The notes under the pieces: generated by a model
The model's input: only the letters and a program-made list of their open reading frames with translations
The model's database searches: none
What the model was told of the DNA's origin: nothing
Position numbers and translations under genes: made by a program
Virus record (IMG/VR): IMGVR_UViG_3300031857_021885
Span: 1-24,314 of that record
Strand: one strand, 5' to 3'
Length of the DNA: 24,314 nucleotides
DNA from: a virus
In this document: one piece after another, positions 6,864 through 13,706 of the stretch
How the letters are laid out: every line of letters begins with the position of its first letter
Numbering within the stretch: position 1 is the first letter of the stretch

Positions 6864-7686
6864 GCTTGGCTAGCGCAATCGCAACGGCCGCGGCCTCGTC
6901 CTCCACCTGCTCAGAGGACCAGGCGGCGCGGCCCTGGGCCACGTCGCGGACCTTCGCCAGCCGCTCCTTGTCGCTGGTTGGGTAGACCGCCACAAATCTT
7001 GACCAGTCGTCGACCAGATCAAAGCCGGCTTCCACCATGCCCTGGCGGATCCGGCGAGCAAGCTGCTTGCTCTGCTCGCTCGCCTGTTCAGGCGTCAGCT
7101 GGGTGACGCTGATCGGTGGCTGCAGCAGGCCCAGGTAGACCGCCAGCATTTCCTCAGGCCCATAGGGCCCGTCGCTGTCCTCGATCACGGTGGCCTGCGC
7201 CGCCTTCTCGGCCAGCTTCTGGTCACTGGGGGCAGTGGCCCGACCTCGGCGCAGGTCTGCCAGCCAGGTGTTCAGCGTTCCGAGCGTGTCGAACACCACG
7301 CTGCCGATGTTCTGCGCTCTGCCTCGCTCAAGGGTGTGGATTTGCGAGCTGTAGAGCCGCCGAACGGTTGCCACCGGCTCAAAGGCTTGATGGGTGTTCG
7401 CCTCGTTTCGCTGCGGTGCCACCGGCGATTCGGCCATCGCTGCCTTGGCGCGCCACACAACCCCGTTGGCCACCACCAGCTCGCCCCTGGCATAAGGGCG
7501 CGGCAACCAGTCCGGCACGCCGGGGGCAAGGTCATCCCTCATCGCCTGCTCGCAGAGATCGGCGGCATCCGAGAAGGACAGGCCCGAACGACTGCGCCAG
7601 GCACGCAGCATCGTCAGAAAGGCGCTCCGGCCCTCTTCATGGCGCTCCAGGCGCTGAGCTTCGTACTCCGATGCTTCGTGCTTCAT
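6820..7686 (-). CDS. Unknown 288-residue protein, possible regulator
   Basis: Taken from ATG 7686 (MKHEASEYEAQRLER). The N-terminal part is helical, and residues about 20-50 (AFLTMLRAWRSRSGLSFSDAADLCEQAM) resemble a helix-turn-helix of the 'LRAWR...GLS..DAA.L' kind. The middle contains a Trp-rich module (VPDWLPRPYARGELVVANGVVWRAKAA) and the rest is helical. The phage position (minus strand, opposite the replication initiator) is where a lysogeny regulator often sits, but no repressor family was recognised. A 61-bp gap separates it from the upstream minus-strand gene. Confidence 0.5.
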   Translation of the reverse strand: MKHEASEYEAQRLERHEEGRSAFLTMLRAWRSRSGLSFSDAADLCEQAMRDDLAPGVPDWLPRPYARGELVVANGVVWRAKAAMAESPVAPQRNEANTHQAFEPVATVRRLYSSQIHTLERGRAQNIGSVVFDTLGTLNTWLADLRRGRATAPSDQKLAEKAAQATVIEDSDGPYGPEEMLAVYLGLLQPPISVTQLTPEQASEQSKQLARRIRQGMVEAGFDLVDDWSRFVAVYPTSDKERLAKVRDVAQGRAAWSSEQVEDEAAAVAIALAKLSRQSAERAAEGNG

Positions 7687-7747
7687 CCGCGGCAGTCTCT
7701 CAGAACCTCTCGGCCGGTCAATCGTCGTTCTGGACCGTAGACCGGCT

Positions 7748-8092
7748 CTAGCGTTGATCATCGGAATCTGTACGGTGAGCCGCACCCTCCACTGGCATGA
7801 ACGGCTGCTCGTTCAACTCCTTGTACGAAGCCCGAGGATTGATGCGGTCCTGATCCTGCAGATGCCAGGCAGAACAGCAGAAGATCGCCGCATCCAGGCA
7901 GCGCGCACGCTGCAGGCGATCGAGCACCAGCGTCGCGTTGAGCGCCTTGAGCAGCTGCTGCGGATCCCAGGCCCCCAGACCGAGGGCTGAGCTGGGCTTC
8001 GCCGAGCTGTCGTTCCGTCCAAGTTCCTGTATGGTCTGGCCGCCCCGGCGCGCCGGTGGCAGTTCCGTGGCCGCCTGTCCTTCGGAACGCAA
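7748..8092 (-). CDS. Unknown 114-residue protein
   Basis: The frame runs from ATG 8092 to a stop at 7748. The most protein-like part is the middle (LGLGAWDPQQLLKALNATLVLDRLQRARCLDAAIFCCSAWHLQDQDRI), a leucine-rich helical region with several cysteines. The first 30 residues are less convincing and the true start may be further in. It is divergent from the replication initiator with a 147-bp spacer. That spacer holds a hairpin (GTCCCG/CGGGAC at 8094-8110) and a minus-strand terminator-like element. Function unknown. Confidence 0.4.
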   Translation of the reverse strand: MRSEGQAATELPPARRGGQTIQELGRNDSSAKPSSALGLGAWDPQQLLKALNATLVLDRLQRARCLDAAIFCCSAWHLQDQDRINPRASYKELNEQPFMPVEGAAHRTDSDDQR

Positions 8093-8174
8093 GTCCCGGC
8101 CTTCGGGACGGCCTACAACGTCATCGAGAGGCCGCGGCTTCAGGCCGACTCGTGCCGCTCACGCACGCATCCAG

Positions 8175-8207
8175 AAAAAAGCCGACAGAACCCTCACGTC
8201 CTGCCGG
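8175..8207 (-). terminator. Terminator-like hairpin / possible attenuator, minus strand
   Basis: Read on the minus strand there is a 7-bp stem (CCGGCAG with CTGTCGG, one G-U pair), a 12-nt loop, then one C and six T residues. It lies upstream of the 7748-8092 gene and just outside the initiator gene. It could terminate antisense transcription coming out of the replication region, or act as a leader attenuator for the minus-strand regulatory genes. Confidence 0.45.
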
Positions 8208-8239
8208 CAGAAACCTGAACCACAACCACATCTTAGCGA

Positions 8240-9466
8240 ATGGATGAACAACCAGGTGGGCTGAAAACGTCCGGAGTTCGCATCAACGTCCGCAATCAGA
8301 GTTCCTATTGCAACACCGTCACGATCCCAAACGCGACGGCCCAAGACGCCTCTCTCAGCTGGGCTGCCAGGGGGCTCTTGGCCTACATGCTGTCGATGCC
8401 GGCGAACTGGGCATTCCACGAACACGACCTTGTTCACCGCAGCCCGCAGGGTCGTGATCACCTGCGCTCGATCGTCAGGGAGCTGGAAGCTCACGGCTAC
8501 CTGGAGCGCCATCAGGCACGAGACGAGCATGGCCGGCAGGCCGCGGCGCAATGGCGGGTCTGGGATCGGCCTCAACACCAGCGGGACACAACGACAGCAC
8601 CGTTGACGGGAAAACCGTCGACGGAAAACCCGTCCACGGACAGATGCCGCGCCACGGCTGCAAAGTCACCGCAGACGGAAAATCCGTCCACGGTCGAAAT
8701 GGCACCGTTGACGGGAAAACCGTCGACGGCTGAACCGTCGACGGAAAACCCGTCCACATACAAAAGAAACAATCTAGAAATAAAACCAATACCCCCCCTT
8801 ACATCCCTTCGGGATGTACCCCCCCACGGGGGGGAGCGTGCTCGAATCGCCGAATCGGGATCAGCCATTCAGCACTCAGATCGAACCCCAACCACGTCCA
8901 ACGGCCAGGACGGCGCGCCAGAGGCCACCAGGAGCGCCAGGAAGGCCGCTCAACCCGCTTCCGCGGCTACTGACACCACCACTGCTGCCAGAGGCGCCTC
9001 AGAGGGCCGCAGAGCGCAGAGGTCTGCATCAGCCCCACTGCCGGACTACGCCGAGCCAGTTCGTCCGCAGCTCGAGGCCTGGTGGCGACTGCGTCGCAAG
9101 CGGCACCGCGCGGAAGCCCAGACCGCACTCACCGCCCGCTCCTTGAGCGCACTGGCCTACGCCCATGAGCTTGGCGTCCTGGAGCCTTTCGCTGAGCTGG
9201 CCGCCGAATCCGGCTGGCTCTCGCTCGGCTTCAACGGCCATCGCGACTACATCGCAAAGCTGGCGGCAGAACGAAGCCTGGATGATTGCTGCAGCCATCC
9301 AGAATCCTGTATGGTCCCCAGGCAGTCGGGGCGTGGCCTTCGCCCTCGCTCGACAACACGACAAGCCGATGCCGCTGAGCGCGCCATCGCCATGTTCTCC
9401 GCCCCTCCTGAACCACCCGGAACATGCTCACCGCTCCCGATTTCATCAATGCCCTCGCCGGCCTGA
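8240..9466 (+). CDS. Phage replication initiator (winged helix, lambda O-like layout)
   Basis: The 408-residue protein begins with a winged-helix domain (about residues 15-112): LSWAARGLLAYMLSMPANWAFHEHDLV, then GRDHLRSIVRELEAHGYLER. This is the HTH_36-like pattern of many phage and plasmid initiators. Residues about 114-175 are a repeated TGKPSTENPST segment whose DNA is the iteron array. A Pro/Thr/Ser/Ala-rich linker follows, and residues about 270-350 form a second domain (EPVRPQLEAWWRLRRKRHRAE, ESGWLSLGFNGHRDYIAKL) resembling the C-terminal helicase-recruiting region of such proteins. It would bind the embedded origin and load the host helicase. No clear ribosome binding site precedes ATG 8240. 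Its 3' end overlaps the next gene by 43 bp. Confidence 0.75.
   Translation: MDEQPGGLKTSGVRINVRNQSSYCNTVTIPNATAQDASLSWAARGLLAYMLSMPANWAFHEHDLVHRSPQGRDHLRSIVRELEAHGYLERHQARDEHGRQAAAQWRVWDRPQHQRDTTTAPLTGKPSTENPSTDRCRATAAKSPQTENPSTVEMAPLTGKPSTAEPSTENPSTYKRNNLEIKPIPPLTSLRDVPPHGGERARIAESGSAIQHSDRTPTTSNGQDGAPEATRSARKAAQPASAATDTTTAARGASEGRRAQRSASAPLPDYAEPVRPQLEAWWRLRRKRHRAEAQTALTARSLSALAYAHELGVLEPFAELAAESGWLSLGFNGHRDYIAKLAAERSLDDCCSHPESCMVPRQSGRGLRPRSTTRQADAAERAIAMFSAPPEPPGTCSPLPISSMPSPA
8599..8759 (+). repeat. Iteron array inside the initiator gene (putative origin)
   Basis: Nine copies of an 11-bp unit NCCGTSSACGG lie here. They start at 8599, 8614 and 8629, then 8668 and 8683, then 8704, 8719, 8734 and 8749 (the last and the 8668 copy are degenerate). 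Within each cluster the start-to-start distance is exactly 15 bp, with 4-bp spacers, mostly AAAA or GAAA. The central CCGTCGACGG is a perfect 10-bp palindrome in three copies. In-gene iterons next to an AT-rich stretch are the layout of lambda-type phage origins. Confidence 0.7.
8757..8838 (+). other. AT-rich unwinding candidate and hairpin of the origin
   Basis: Immediately after the iterons, about 36 bp (8757-8792) are roughly 78% A+T in an otherwise very GC-rich region. Next is a perfect 8-bp stem hairpin (TACATCCC-TTC-GGGATGTA, 8800-8818), flanked by a C7 run before it and C7/G7 runs after it. The layout suggests a duplex-unwinding element followed by a structured priming or helicase-loading site. 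It is all coding sequence of the initiator. Confidence 0.55.
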
Positions 9467-9888
9467 TTGAGTGCCTTCCGCACCACAAAGCGCTCTCCGA
9501 GCGGGGGCTGGCGTTTGCGTGGTCTTCCCTTCCGCCCCAGGCCAAGGCCGATCTCTCCCCGCCTCTGTTGGCCTACGCCACCACCCAGCGCCTTCTGGAC
9601 CCGGAGCCGCGTCAGCAATTGGCTATCCACATTCAGCTGCTCGCCTACCTCTACCCGCTTCACAACGGTGTTCCCTTCGTTCAGCAGGGGCTGCGCCCTG
9701 ATCTGCAGCGCCGAATCCAGCAGCCTGGCGTTTTCCACCCGCTGATCACCCATCCGGAGCACCAGCGGGCCCTCCCTCCTGCGGCAGATGTCCCCCTTCC
9801 GCAGGAGTCGCGGGAACAGCGCCGGCGCCGAATCCAGTCCCTCGCTGAGGCGACCCTGCAAGTTGCCCTGATGGAGGTCGAGCCATGA
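9424..9888 (+). CDS. Unknown 154-residue protein of the replication operon
   Basis: It starts 43 bp inside the initiator gene and ends in a 4-nt ATGA overlap with the next gene, so it belongs to one tightly packed operon. The protein is mostly helical (FINALAGLIECLPHHKALSERGLAFAWSSLPPQAKADL; IQLLAYLYPLHNGVPFVQQGL) and ends with a basic helix (SREQRRRRIQSLAEATLQ). No domain was recognised. Position directly after the initiator could suit a helicase-loader or replication accessory protein; this is context only. Confidence 0.55.
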   Translation: MLTAPDFINALAGLIECLPHHKALSERGLAFAWSSLPPQAKADLSPPLLAYATTQRLLDPEPRQQLAIHIQLLAYLYPLHNGVPFVQQGLRPDLQRRIQQPGVFHPLITHPEHQRALPPAADVPLPQESREQRRRRIQSLAEATLQVALMEVEP

Positions 9889-10187
9889 CCCCCATCGCAC
9901 AGGAAGCAGCTGGTCGCCTGCTCGCCCGCTGGGCCCTGGACGGTCGCATCACCCTTGAAGCCCTCGACCAACCGCCCGGTGCATGGCAGACCCTTGAGGC
10001 TGATCGCCGTGTCGCCAATCAGCGCGCGCAGCGTCTCGGCCGCGGCCTCGTCTACCCGCCACCGGCCAGCTGGCGCAACCTCGCCCGCGAATGGATCGAC
10101 GCCCATCGCCAGGAGTGGGAAACCCTCCTTCTCGCCAGCCTCAACGGTGAGCAGGAACCCGTCACACCGGGGCCGGTTCTGCCATGA
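9885..10187 (+). CDS. Unknown 100-residue protein of the replication operon
   Basis: ATGA overlaps at both ends (9885-9888 and 10184-10187) show coupled translation. The protein is helical with several Trp residues (LLARWALDGRITLEALDQPPGAWQTLEADRRVANQRAQRL; ASWRNLAREWIDAHRQEWETLLL). No motif was recognised and no function is proposed. Confidence 0.55.
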   Translation: MTPIAQEAAGRLLARWALDGRITLEALDQPPGAWQTLEADRRVANQRAQRLGRGLVYPPPASWRNLAREWIDAHRQEWETLLLASLNGEQEPVTPGPVLP

Positions 10188-10921
10188 CCGACAGGCTGCA
10201 AGAGCCCAGGCCCTTCACCTGGCTCGATCCTCTCCCGATCCGTTGGGATGCAGGCGCCAACCTGTTCCGTCTTCAACCGCCCAACGACGACGCCCCGGCA
10301 CCGGCGCCGATTGAGACAACCTTCGAGCAGATCACCAACGAGGTCCACCACCCACGTCATCGCATCCCACGTCGCATCCCCGAGGTGCGCCGGGCCCTCT
10401 GTTCGATCCTGCGTTTCGCGCACCACCCCGATCTGATCGGCCGCGGCACGTGGGTTCCGGAGGCTCCCTGCTACAAGCCATTCCGCTCCACCATCACCCC
10501 TCTCCTCGATCACCCTCTCTGGCAGGGCCATGCCGTCATCGCAGCACCTTTCCTGGTCTTCCTCCCACGCCGTCCCATTGCTGGGATCATCGACGCGATC
10601 GTTCAGCACCCTGAAGGGGAGATCGGCATCGTTGCCCTGCAGACCTGCAGGCGAGAGGAGCATCTGGTTTCAGCGGCTCGCACTGAGCTCGGCGGCCTGA
10701 TTGCCGCCTTGGCCGATCACCAGCGCCTCTGGGTCACTCATGCCATCACCCTCTGGGCCGCTCCGGGGTCCACCGAGGTCGAGCACCACCATCCGGACAT
10801 CTGCCTGAGTCACTGGGTTGATGCCATTGATCTCCATGGCTTCGGCGCCAGATTGAAGCCCAGGACTCTGGGCAATGCTGCAGCACCTGACCCGTCAGCA
10901 GATCCGGCAGAGCTTCGATGA
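10184..10921 (+). CDS. Unknown 245-residue protein, possible degenerate PD-(D/E)XK fold
   Basis: The protein has a proline-rich N-terminal part and a central region: FLVFLPRRPIAGIIDAIVQHPEGEIGIVALQTCRREEHLVSAARTELGGLIAAL. The pattern of 'GxxD' strand, turn, hydrophobic strand and following helix resembles RecB/YqaJ-type nucleases, whose core is GxxDxI...(D/E)xK(T). Here the second motif reads ALQT, so the acidic and lysine residues are absent; it would be inactive or the resemblance is accidental. It is coupled to the preceding gene by ATGA. Its last 47 bp overlap the next gene. Confidence 0.55.
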   Translation: MTDRLQEPRPFTWLDPLPIRWDAGANLFRLQPPNDDAPAPAPIETTFEQITNEVHHPRHRIPRRIPEVRRALCSILRFAHHPDLIGRGTWVPEAPCYKPFRSTITPLLDHPLWQGHAVIAAPFLVFLPRRPIAGIIDAIVQHPEGEIGIVALQTCRREEHLVSAARTELGGLIAALADHQRLWVTHAITLWAAPGSTEVEHHHPDICLSHWVDAIDLHGFGARLKPRTLGNAAAPDPSADPAELR

Positions 10922-11210
10922 TGCCGATCTCACATCCCTGCGGATCTGGGTCCATCTCCTCTGCTCTGCCGCGGGCTGGTGCGATCCGACCACTGACCAG
11001 GTCACCTCCCCAGGCCTCGCGCGCTTCCTGCTCCTTCACGCCGGCCGCGGCCATTGCCTCTTCAGCGTCCAGCTGGAGGCCCTCCCGCCAGCCGCCCTCG
11101 CATCACTCGCACTTCTCGCCTCTCGTCCCCATGGCCAAGCCACCTGTTGCCGTCCTTCCCCCGGGAACCATCGTCACCCGGCAGGCCCGCGGCAAGAAAC
11201 ACATCCATGA
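10875..11210 (+). CDS. Unknown 111-residue protein
   Basis: It starts at ATG 10875, inside the preceding gene. The N-terminal 80 residues look like a real compact protein (MLQHLTRQQIRQSFDDADLTSLRIWVHLLCSAAGW; GLARFLLLHAGRGHCLFSVQLEALPPAAL). The last 27 residues, rich in His, Pro and Arg, overlap the next gene and look like non-native reading of that gene's DNA, so the ancestral stop may have been lost. Function unknown. Confidence 0.5.
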   Translation: MLQHLTRQQIRQSFDDADLTSLRIWVHLLCSAAGWCDPTTDQVTSPGLARFLLLHAGRGHCLFSVQLEALPPAALASLALLASRPHGQATCCRPSPGNHRHPAGPRQETHP

Positions 11211-11358
11211 CCAAGGACGTGTCCTCGAATCGTTCACAACCTCGGATAAGCTGAACCGCAGGCAGCTCTGGTATCGCGTCGAGATCCAGCCGGGTCTCGT
11301 CCGTGATTGGCCAGGTTCCCACTGCCAGGTCCTTTGCCCTGCACCCGCAAGCGCCTGA
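11131..11358 (+). CDS. Unknown 75-residue protein, beta-rich
   Basis: Taken from the internal ATG 11131 (MAKPPVAVLPPGTIVTRQ); the longer upstream reading is a shadow of the preceding gene. The sequence suggests a small SH3-like beta barrel (GTIVTRQARGKKHIHDQGRVLESFTTSDKLNRRQLWYRVEIQPG), a fold often used for nucleic-acid or protein binding. It overlaps the preceding gene by 80 bp, and its stop (TGATG) overlaps the next start by 1 nt. Confidence 0.5.
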   Translation: MAKPPVAVLPPGTIVTRQARGKKHIHDQGRVLESFTTSDKLNRRQLWYRVEIQPGLVRDWPGSHCQVLCPAPASA

Positions 11359-11492
11359 TGGATTGGACCTCGATCCTTCGTAATGCCGGCATCCCGGACT
11401 CGCCCGGACGGCAGGAGGCCATCGAGGCTGCGGCTCGTCGTGTGGCTTCGCGTCGGGCCGCGGCTACCAAGCCCAGCACTGAGAAGCGATGA
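11358..11492 (+). CDS. Unknown 44-residue protein
   Basis: A short gene with TGATG and ATGA junctions to both neighbours, read as MDWTSILRNAGIPDSPGRQEAIEAAARRV followed by a basic Arg/Ala/Lys tail. One helix plus a cationic tail suggests a nucleic-acid-associated small protein, but no family was recognised. The junctions argue it is translated. Confidence 0.5.
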   Translation: MDWTSILRNAGIPDSPGRQEAIEAAARRVASRRAAATKPSTEKR

Positions 11493-11758
11493 CACTCGCC
11501 ATCCTTCCCCCACCCGAGAATCCGCCACTCACCGTGGCCGAGGCGCTGCGCAACATCGCCCGCGAGGCCATGGAGCGCCGCCGCGCCCGTGGCATTGCTG
11601 ACGACACTCATGGCCCCGAGGACCTCCTGGTCTTGAGTTCAGCGGAGAATCACCCTGATCGATCCGGTGCCAGCCCGGTACTCCACCCGTTTGATGAAGC
11701 GGAGCAGCACTGGTCTGAGGTTGGCATCGCTGGTCAGCAGGAAGCTCTCCTCGTCTGA
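11489..11758 (+). CDS. Last gene of the replication operon, 3' end possibly altered
   Basis: The 89-residue reading starts at an ATGA overlap. Residues 1-50 look native (PPLTVAEALRNIAREAMERRRARGIADDTHGPEDLLVL), typical of short phage helical proteins. From about 11639 onward the frame runs through the 3' end of the convergent serine recombinase gene for 120 bp, and those 40 residues look like out-of-frame sequence. This suggests that arrival of the recombinase segment replaced the original end of the gene. Function unknown. Confidence 0.45.
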   Translation: MTLAILPPPENPPLTVAEALRNIAREAMERRRARGIADDTHGPEDLLVLSSAENHPDRSGASPVLHPFDEAEQHWSEVGIAGQQEALLV

Positions 11759-12970
11759 GAAAAGCGCCTGGTAGTCGGGCATCAGCCAGGGATCGGCAAT
11801 CCGCTCCATGCGCAGCATCGCGATCTGATCCCTCAACCCGATGATCCCCTTCCGGAGGTTGGGAACCCCTTGGGCTTCCAGGTCCTCGAGCTGCCGAAGC
11901 TGCTCTCGCATCCGGGCTTCCTCTGGAGGAATCTCCATTGCGCCCTCATTCATCACGGTCTCGGCCATGCGCTTGGCCTGCTTGACCAGCACCCGGGCCA
12001 GCTCGCGACGGATCAGCTCCTCTCTCACCGTCCTGCTGTAGTTGCTGCAGCTGAGGTTTCGGCACTGATACCGGGCTGCATGCGTCGGGCTCCTCCGCGT
12101 TTTCCAGCCCATGTTCTTGCCGCAGGTGGCGCACTGCAGAAGGCTCGTGAGGAGATGCGCCTTCGGTCCTTTTCTCTCTCGAGTCTTCGTCTCGTGCCGC
12201 AACCTGTAGAACCGCATTGCGGTGTCGTACTCCTCGTCGCTGATCAGTCGTGGAGCCCTGTTCCATTCCACCCGCTCCCACTGACCGATCGCCTGGCGGC
12301 CGTAGCCGACACCTCCACGAAGCATCGGGTTCAGCGCCCAGTTCAACAGGCCTGTGGGTGTGGGCTTCCACGGGAAGTCCCCCGGCAGGTGTCGAACCGT
12401 CCGGAACACGGCCATCTGGTCAGCAATCAGCTGCTCGAACAGCCAGCGAGCCTGCTCCCACGTATCCGGATCCATTGCCGGCTGGCAGTCCACCGCTCGA
12501 TACCCGAACGGCAGCCGCCCTCGAGCCAGGAAGCCGCTCTCTCGCCGCCGGCGCAGACCGTCAGCGCTCTTCAGCCCGATCATCCGGGCCTGGACACGGT
12601 TCATCAGGCTGGTGACGCCGCTGGAGAGCAGTCCGCTGATCGTCTGGTTCTCCCACACCTGCCCGAACAGATCGCGCACCTCTGTTCCGGCCGCGGCGCA
12701 TTCCTCGAGGAACTCCATGTCGCTGCCATCCCGAGCCAGGCGGGATAGGTCAGCCATCAGCACCCGGCGTACGCGGCCCTGGGCCACCAGCAACCTCAGC
12801 TCGGACCAGCCCGGACGGTGCCCCTTCGAGGCGCTCCGCCGTTCAGCGATCACCCGGTCAACGCCAAGTCGCTCGAACTCGGCGACCTGCATTTCTATGC
12901 TCACGTCCTGGGCGTCCTGGGTAGTGGAGACCCGCGCGTAGCCCACCACCAGCCGGGGGTCGTGAATCAC
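11639..12970 (-). CDS. Serine recombinase, XisF-like
   Basis: The 443-residue protein has the resolvase domain at residues 8-140: YARVSTTQDAQDVSIEMQ with nucleophile Ser15, and the active-site box LMADLSRLARDGSDMEF. A 'recombinase' domain follows (about 165-260: GFLARGRLPFGYR, TPTGLLNWALNPMLRGG), then a zinc ribbon (LLQCATCGKNMGW...YQCRNLSC) and a helical tail. This is the large-serine-recombinase layout; among cyanobacteria it most resembles XisF-type excision recombinases, which remove DNA elements. The start is GTG at 12970, with AGGAG too close, so an internal GTG about 21 bp on is possible. It opposes both flanking plus-strand operons. Confidence 0.88.
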   Translation of the reverse strand: MIHDPRLVVGYARVSTTQDAQDVSIEMQVAEFERLGVDRVIAERRSASKGHRPGWSELRLLVAQGRVRRVLMADLSRLARDGSDMEFLEECAAAGTEVRDLFGQVWENQTISGLLSSGVTSLMNRVQARMIGLKSADGLRRRRESGFLARGRLPFGYRAVDCQPAMDPDTWEQARWLFEQLIADQMAVFRTVRHLPGDFPWKPTPTGLLNWALNPMLRGGVGYGRQAIGQWERVEWNRAPRLISDEEYDTAMRFYRLRHETKTRERKGPKAHLLTSLLQCATCGKNMGWKTRRSPTHAARYQCRNLSCSNYSRTVREELIRRELARVLVKQAKRMAETVMNEGAMEIPPEEARMREQLRQLEDLEAQGVPNLRKGIIGLRDQIAMLRMERIADPWLMPDYQALFSDEESFLLTSDANLRPVLLRFIKRVEYRAGTGSIRVILR

Positions 12971-13031
12971 TCCTGTCTCAGCCGGGACTGCGTGGGTGCA
13001 TAACTAAACTACTCGGAGGAGTGCTTTCGTT

Positions 13032-13706
13032 ATGAGCCCACGGCAGAAGAGCAGCAGAATCGAGGCGGGCGCTGCGATCTCGGGGGAACTGCCGAGGCCA
13101 CGGCTCGCCTCCTTGAGGGAATTGAGGCCCGATCCGCGCAATGCCCGAAAGCGCACCGAGCGGTCTGCCTCACTGATCGAGGGCAGCCTGTCGGAGTTCG
13201 GCGCGGCCCGATCGATCGTCATCGACGAGGACGGAACGGTCCTGGCCGGCAACGGCACGATCGAGGCCGCCGCCTCGATGGGCATCGAGAAAGTGCTGGT
13301 TGTCCCCGCTGACGGCAACACCCTGGTGGCCGTCCAGCGGACCGACTTCACCGAGCGGCAGAAGCGCCGCTACTCGATCGCTGACAACCGGGCCTCAGAC
13401 CTTTCGGAGTGGGATGCCGCCACCCTGGCCGACCTGGCCCTCGAGGATCCAGATCTGAACCTCGACAGCTTTTTCACCGAATCAGAGCTCGATGATCTGA
13501 TGGGAGAGCTGAACCAGGAAGAAGGGGGAGATGATGAGAACAGCGGCAGCCAAGGGAAGATGGAGGTCAAGCTGTGCTTTGAGCAGCAGGAAGACTTCGA
13601 TACCTTCCTTGGAACCCTGCAGCAGCTCTCATCCGCATTGCCAAAGATCCGCACGACCGAGCAACGGCTTCAGTTCGTCCTCGATCAGTTCCTGACAGGT
13701 GCCTGA
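13032..13706 (+). CDS. ParB-like (ParB/Srx fold) phage protein
   Basis: The 224-residue protein has a ParB N-terminal-type domain (about residues 25-110): LRELRPDPRNARKRTERSASLIEGSL, ARSIVIDEDGTVLAGNGTIEAAASMGI, then RQKRRYSIADNRASDLSEWD. This matches the ParB-like proteins found immediately upstream of phage terminase genes; GNGTIEAA stands where ParB has its GxxR nucleotide-binding motif. An acidic linker and a separate C-terminal part (about 170-224) follow. Its role may be DNA binding or nicking at packaging. ATG 13032 has a strong GGAGGAG site 10 nt upstream. The 3' end overlaps the small terminase by 8 nt. Confidence 0.8.
   Translation: MSPRQKSSRIEAGAAISGELPRPRLASLRELRPDPRNARKRTERSASLIEGSLSEFGAARSIVIDEDGTVLAGNGTIEAAASMGIEKVLVVPADGNTLVAVQRTDFTERQKRRYSIADNRASDLSEWDAATLADLALEDPDLNLDSFFTESELDDLMGELNQEEGGDDENSGSQGKMEVKLCFEQQEDFDTFLGTLQQLSSALPKIRTTEQRLQFVLDQFLTGA

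Noticed and set aside
8599-8759. CRISPR array
   Set aside because: Units are 11 bp with 4-bp spacers of similar sequence, lie in a coding region and lack unique spacers or cas genes; they fit iterons.
8026-9316. Repeated 12-mer TCCTGTATGGTC at about 8027 and 9305
   Set aside because: A pair of identical 12-mers is expected by chance in 24 kb, and the copies have different contexts.
10918-11130. Gene starting at ATGATG 10918 and running into the 11131 gene
   Set aside because: The added N-terminal residues are Ser/Pro/Arg-rich and mirror the real frame at 10875; the internal ATG 11131 gives a sensible protein.
11870-12748. 292-codon plus-strand frame opposite the serine recombinase
   Set aside because: Antisense to catalytic and zinc-ribbon motifs of the recombinase, with no motif of its own.
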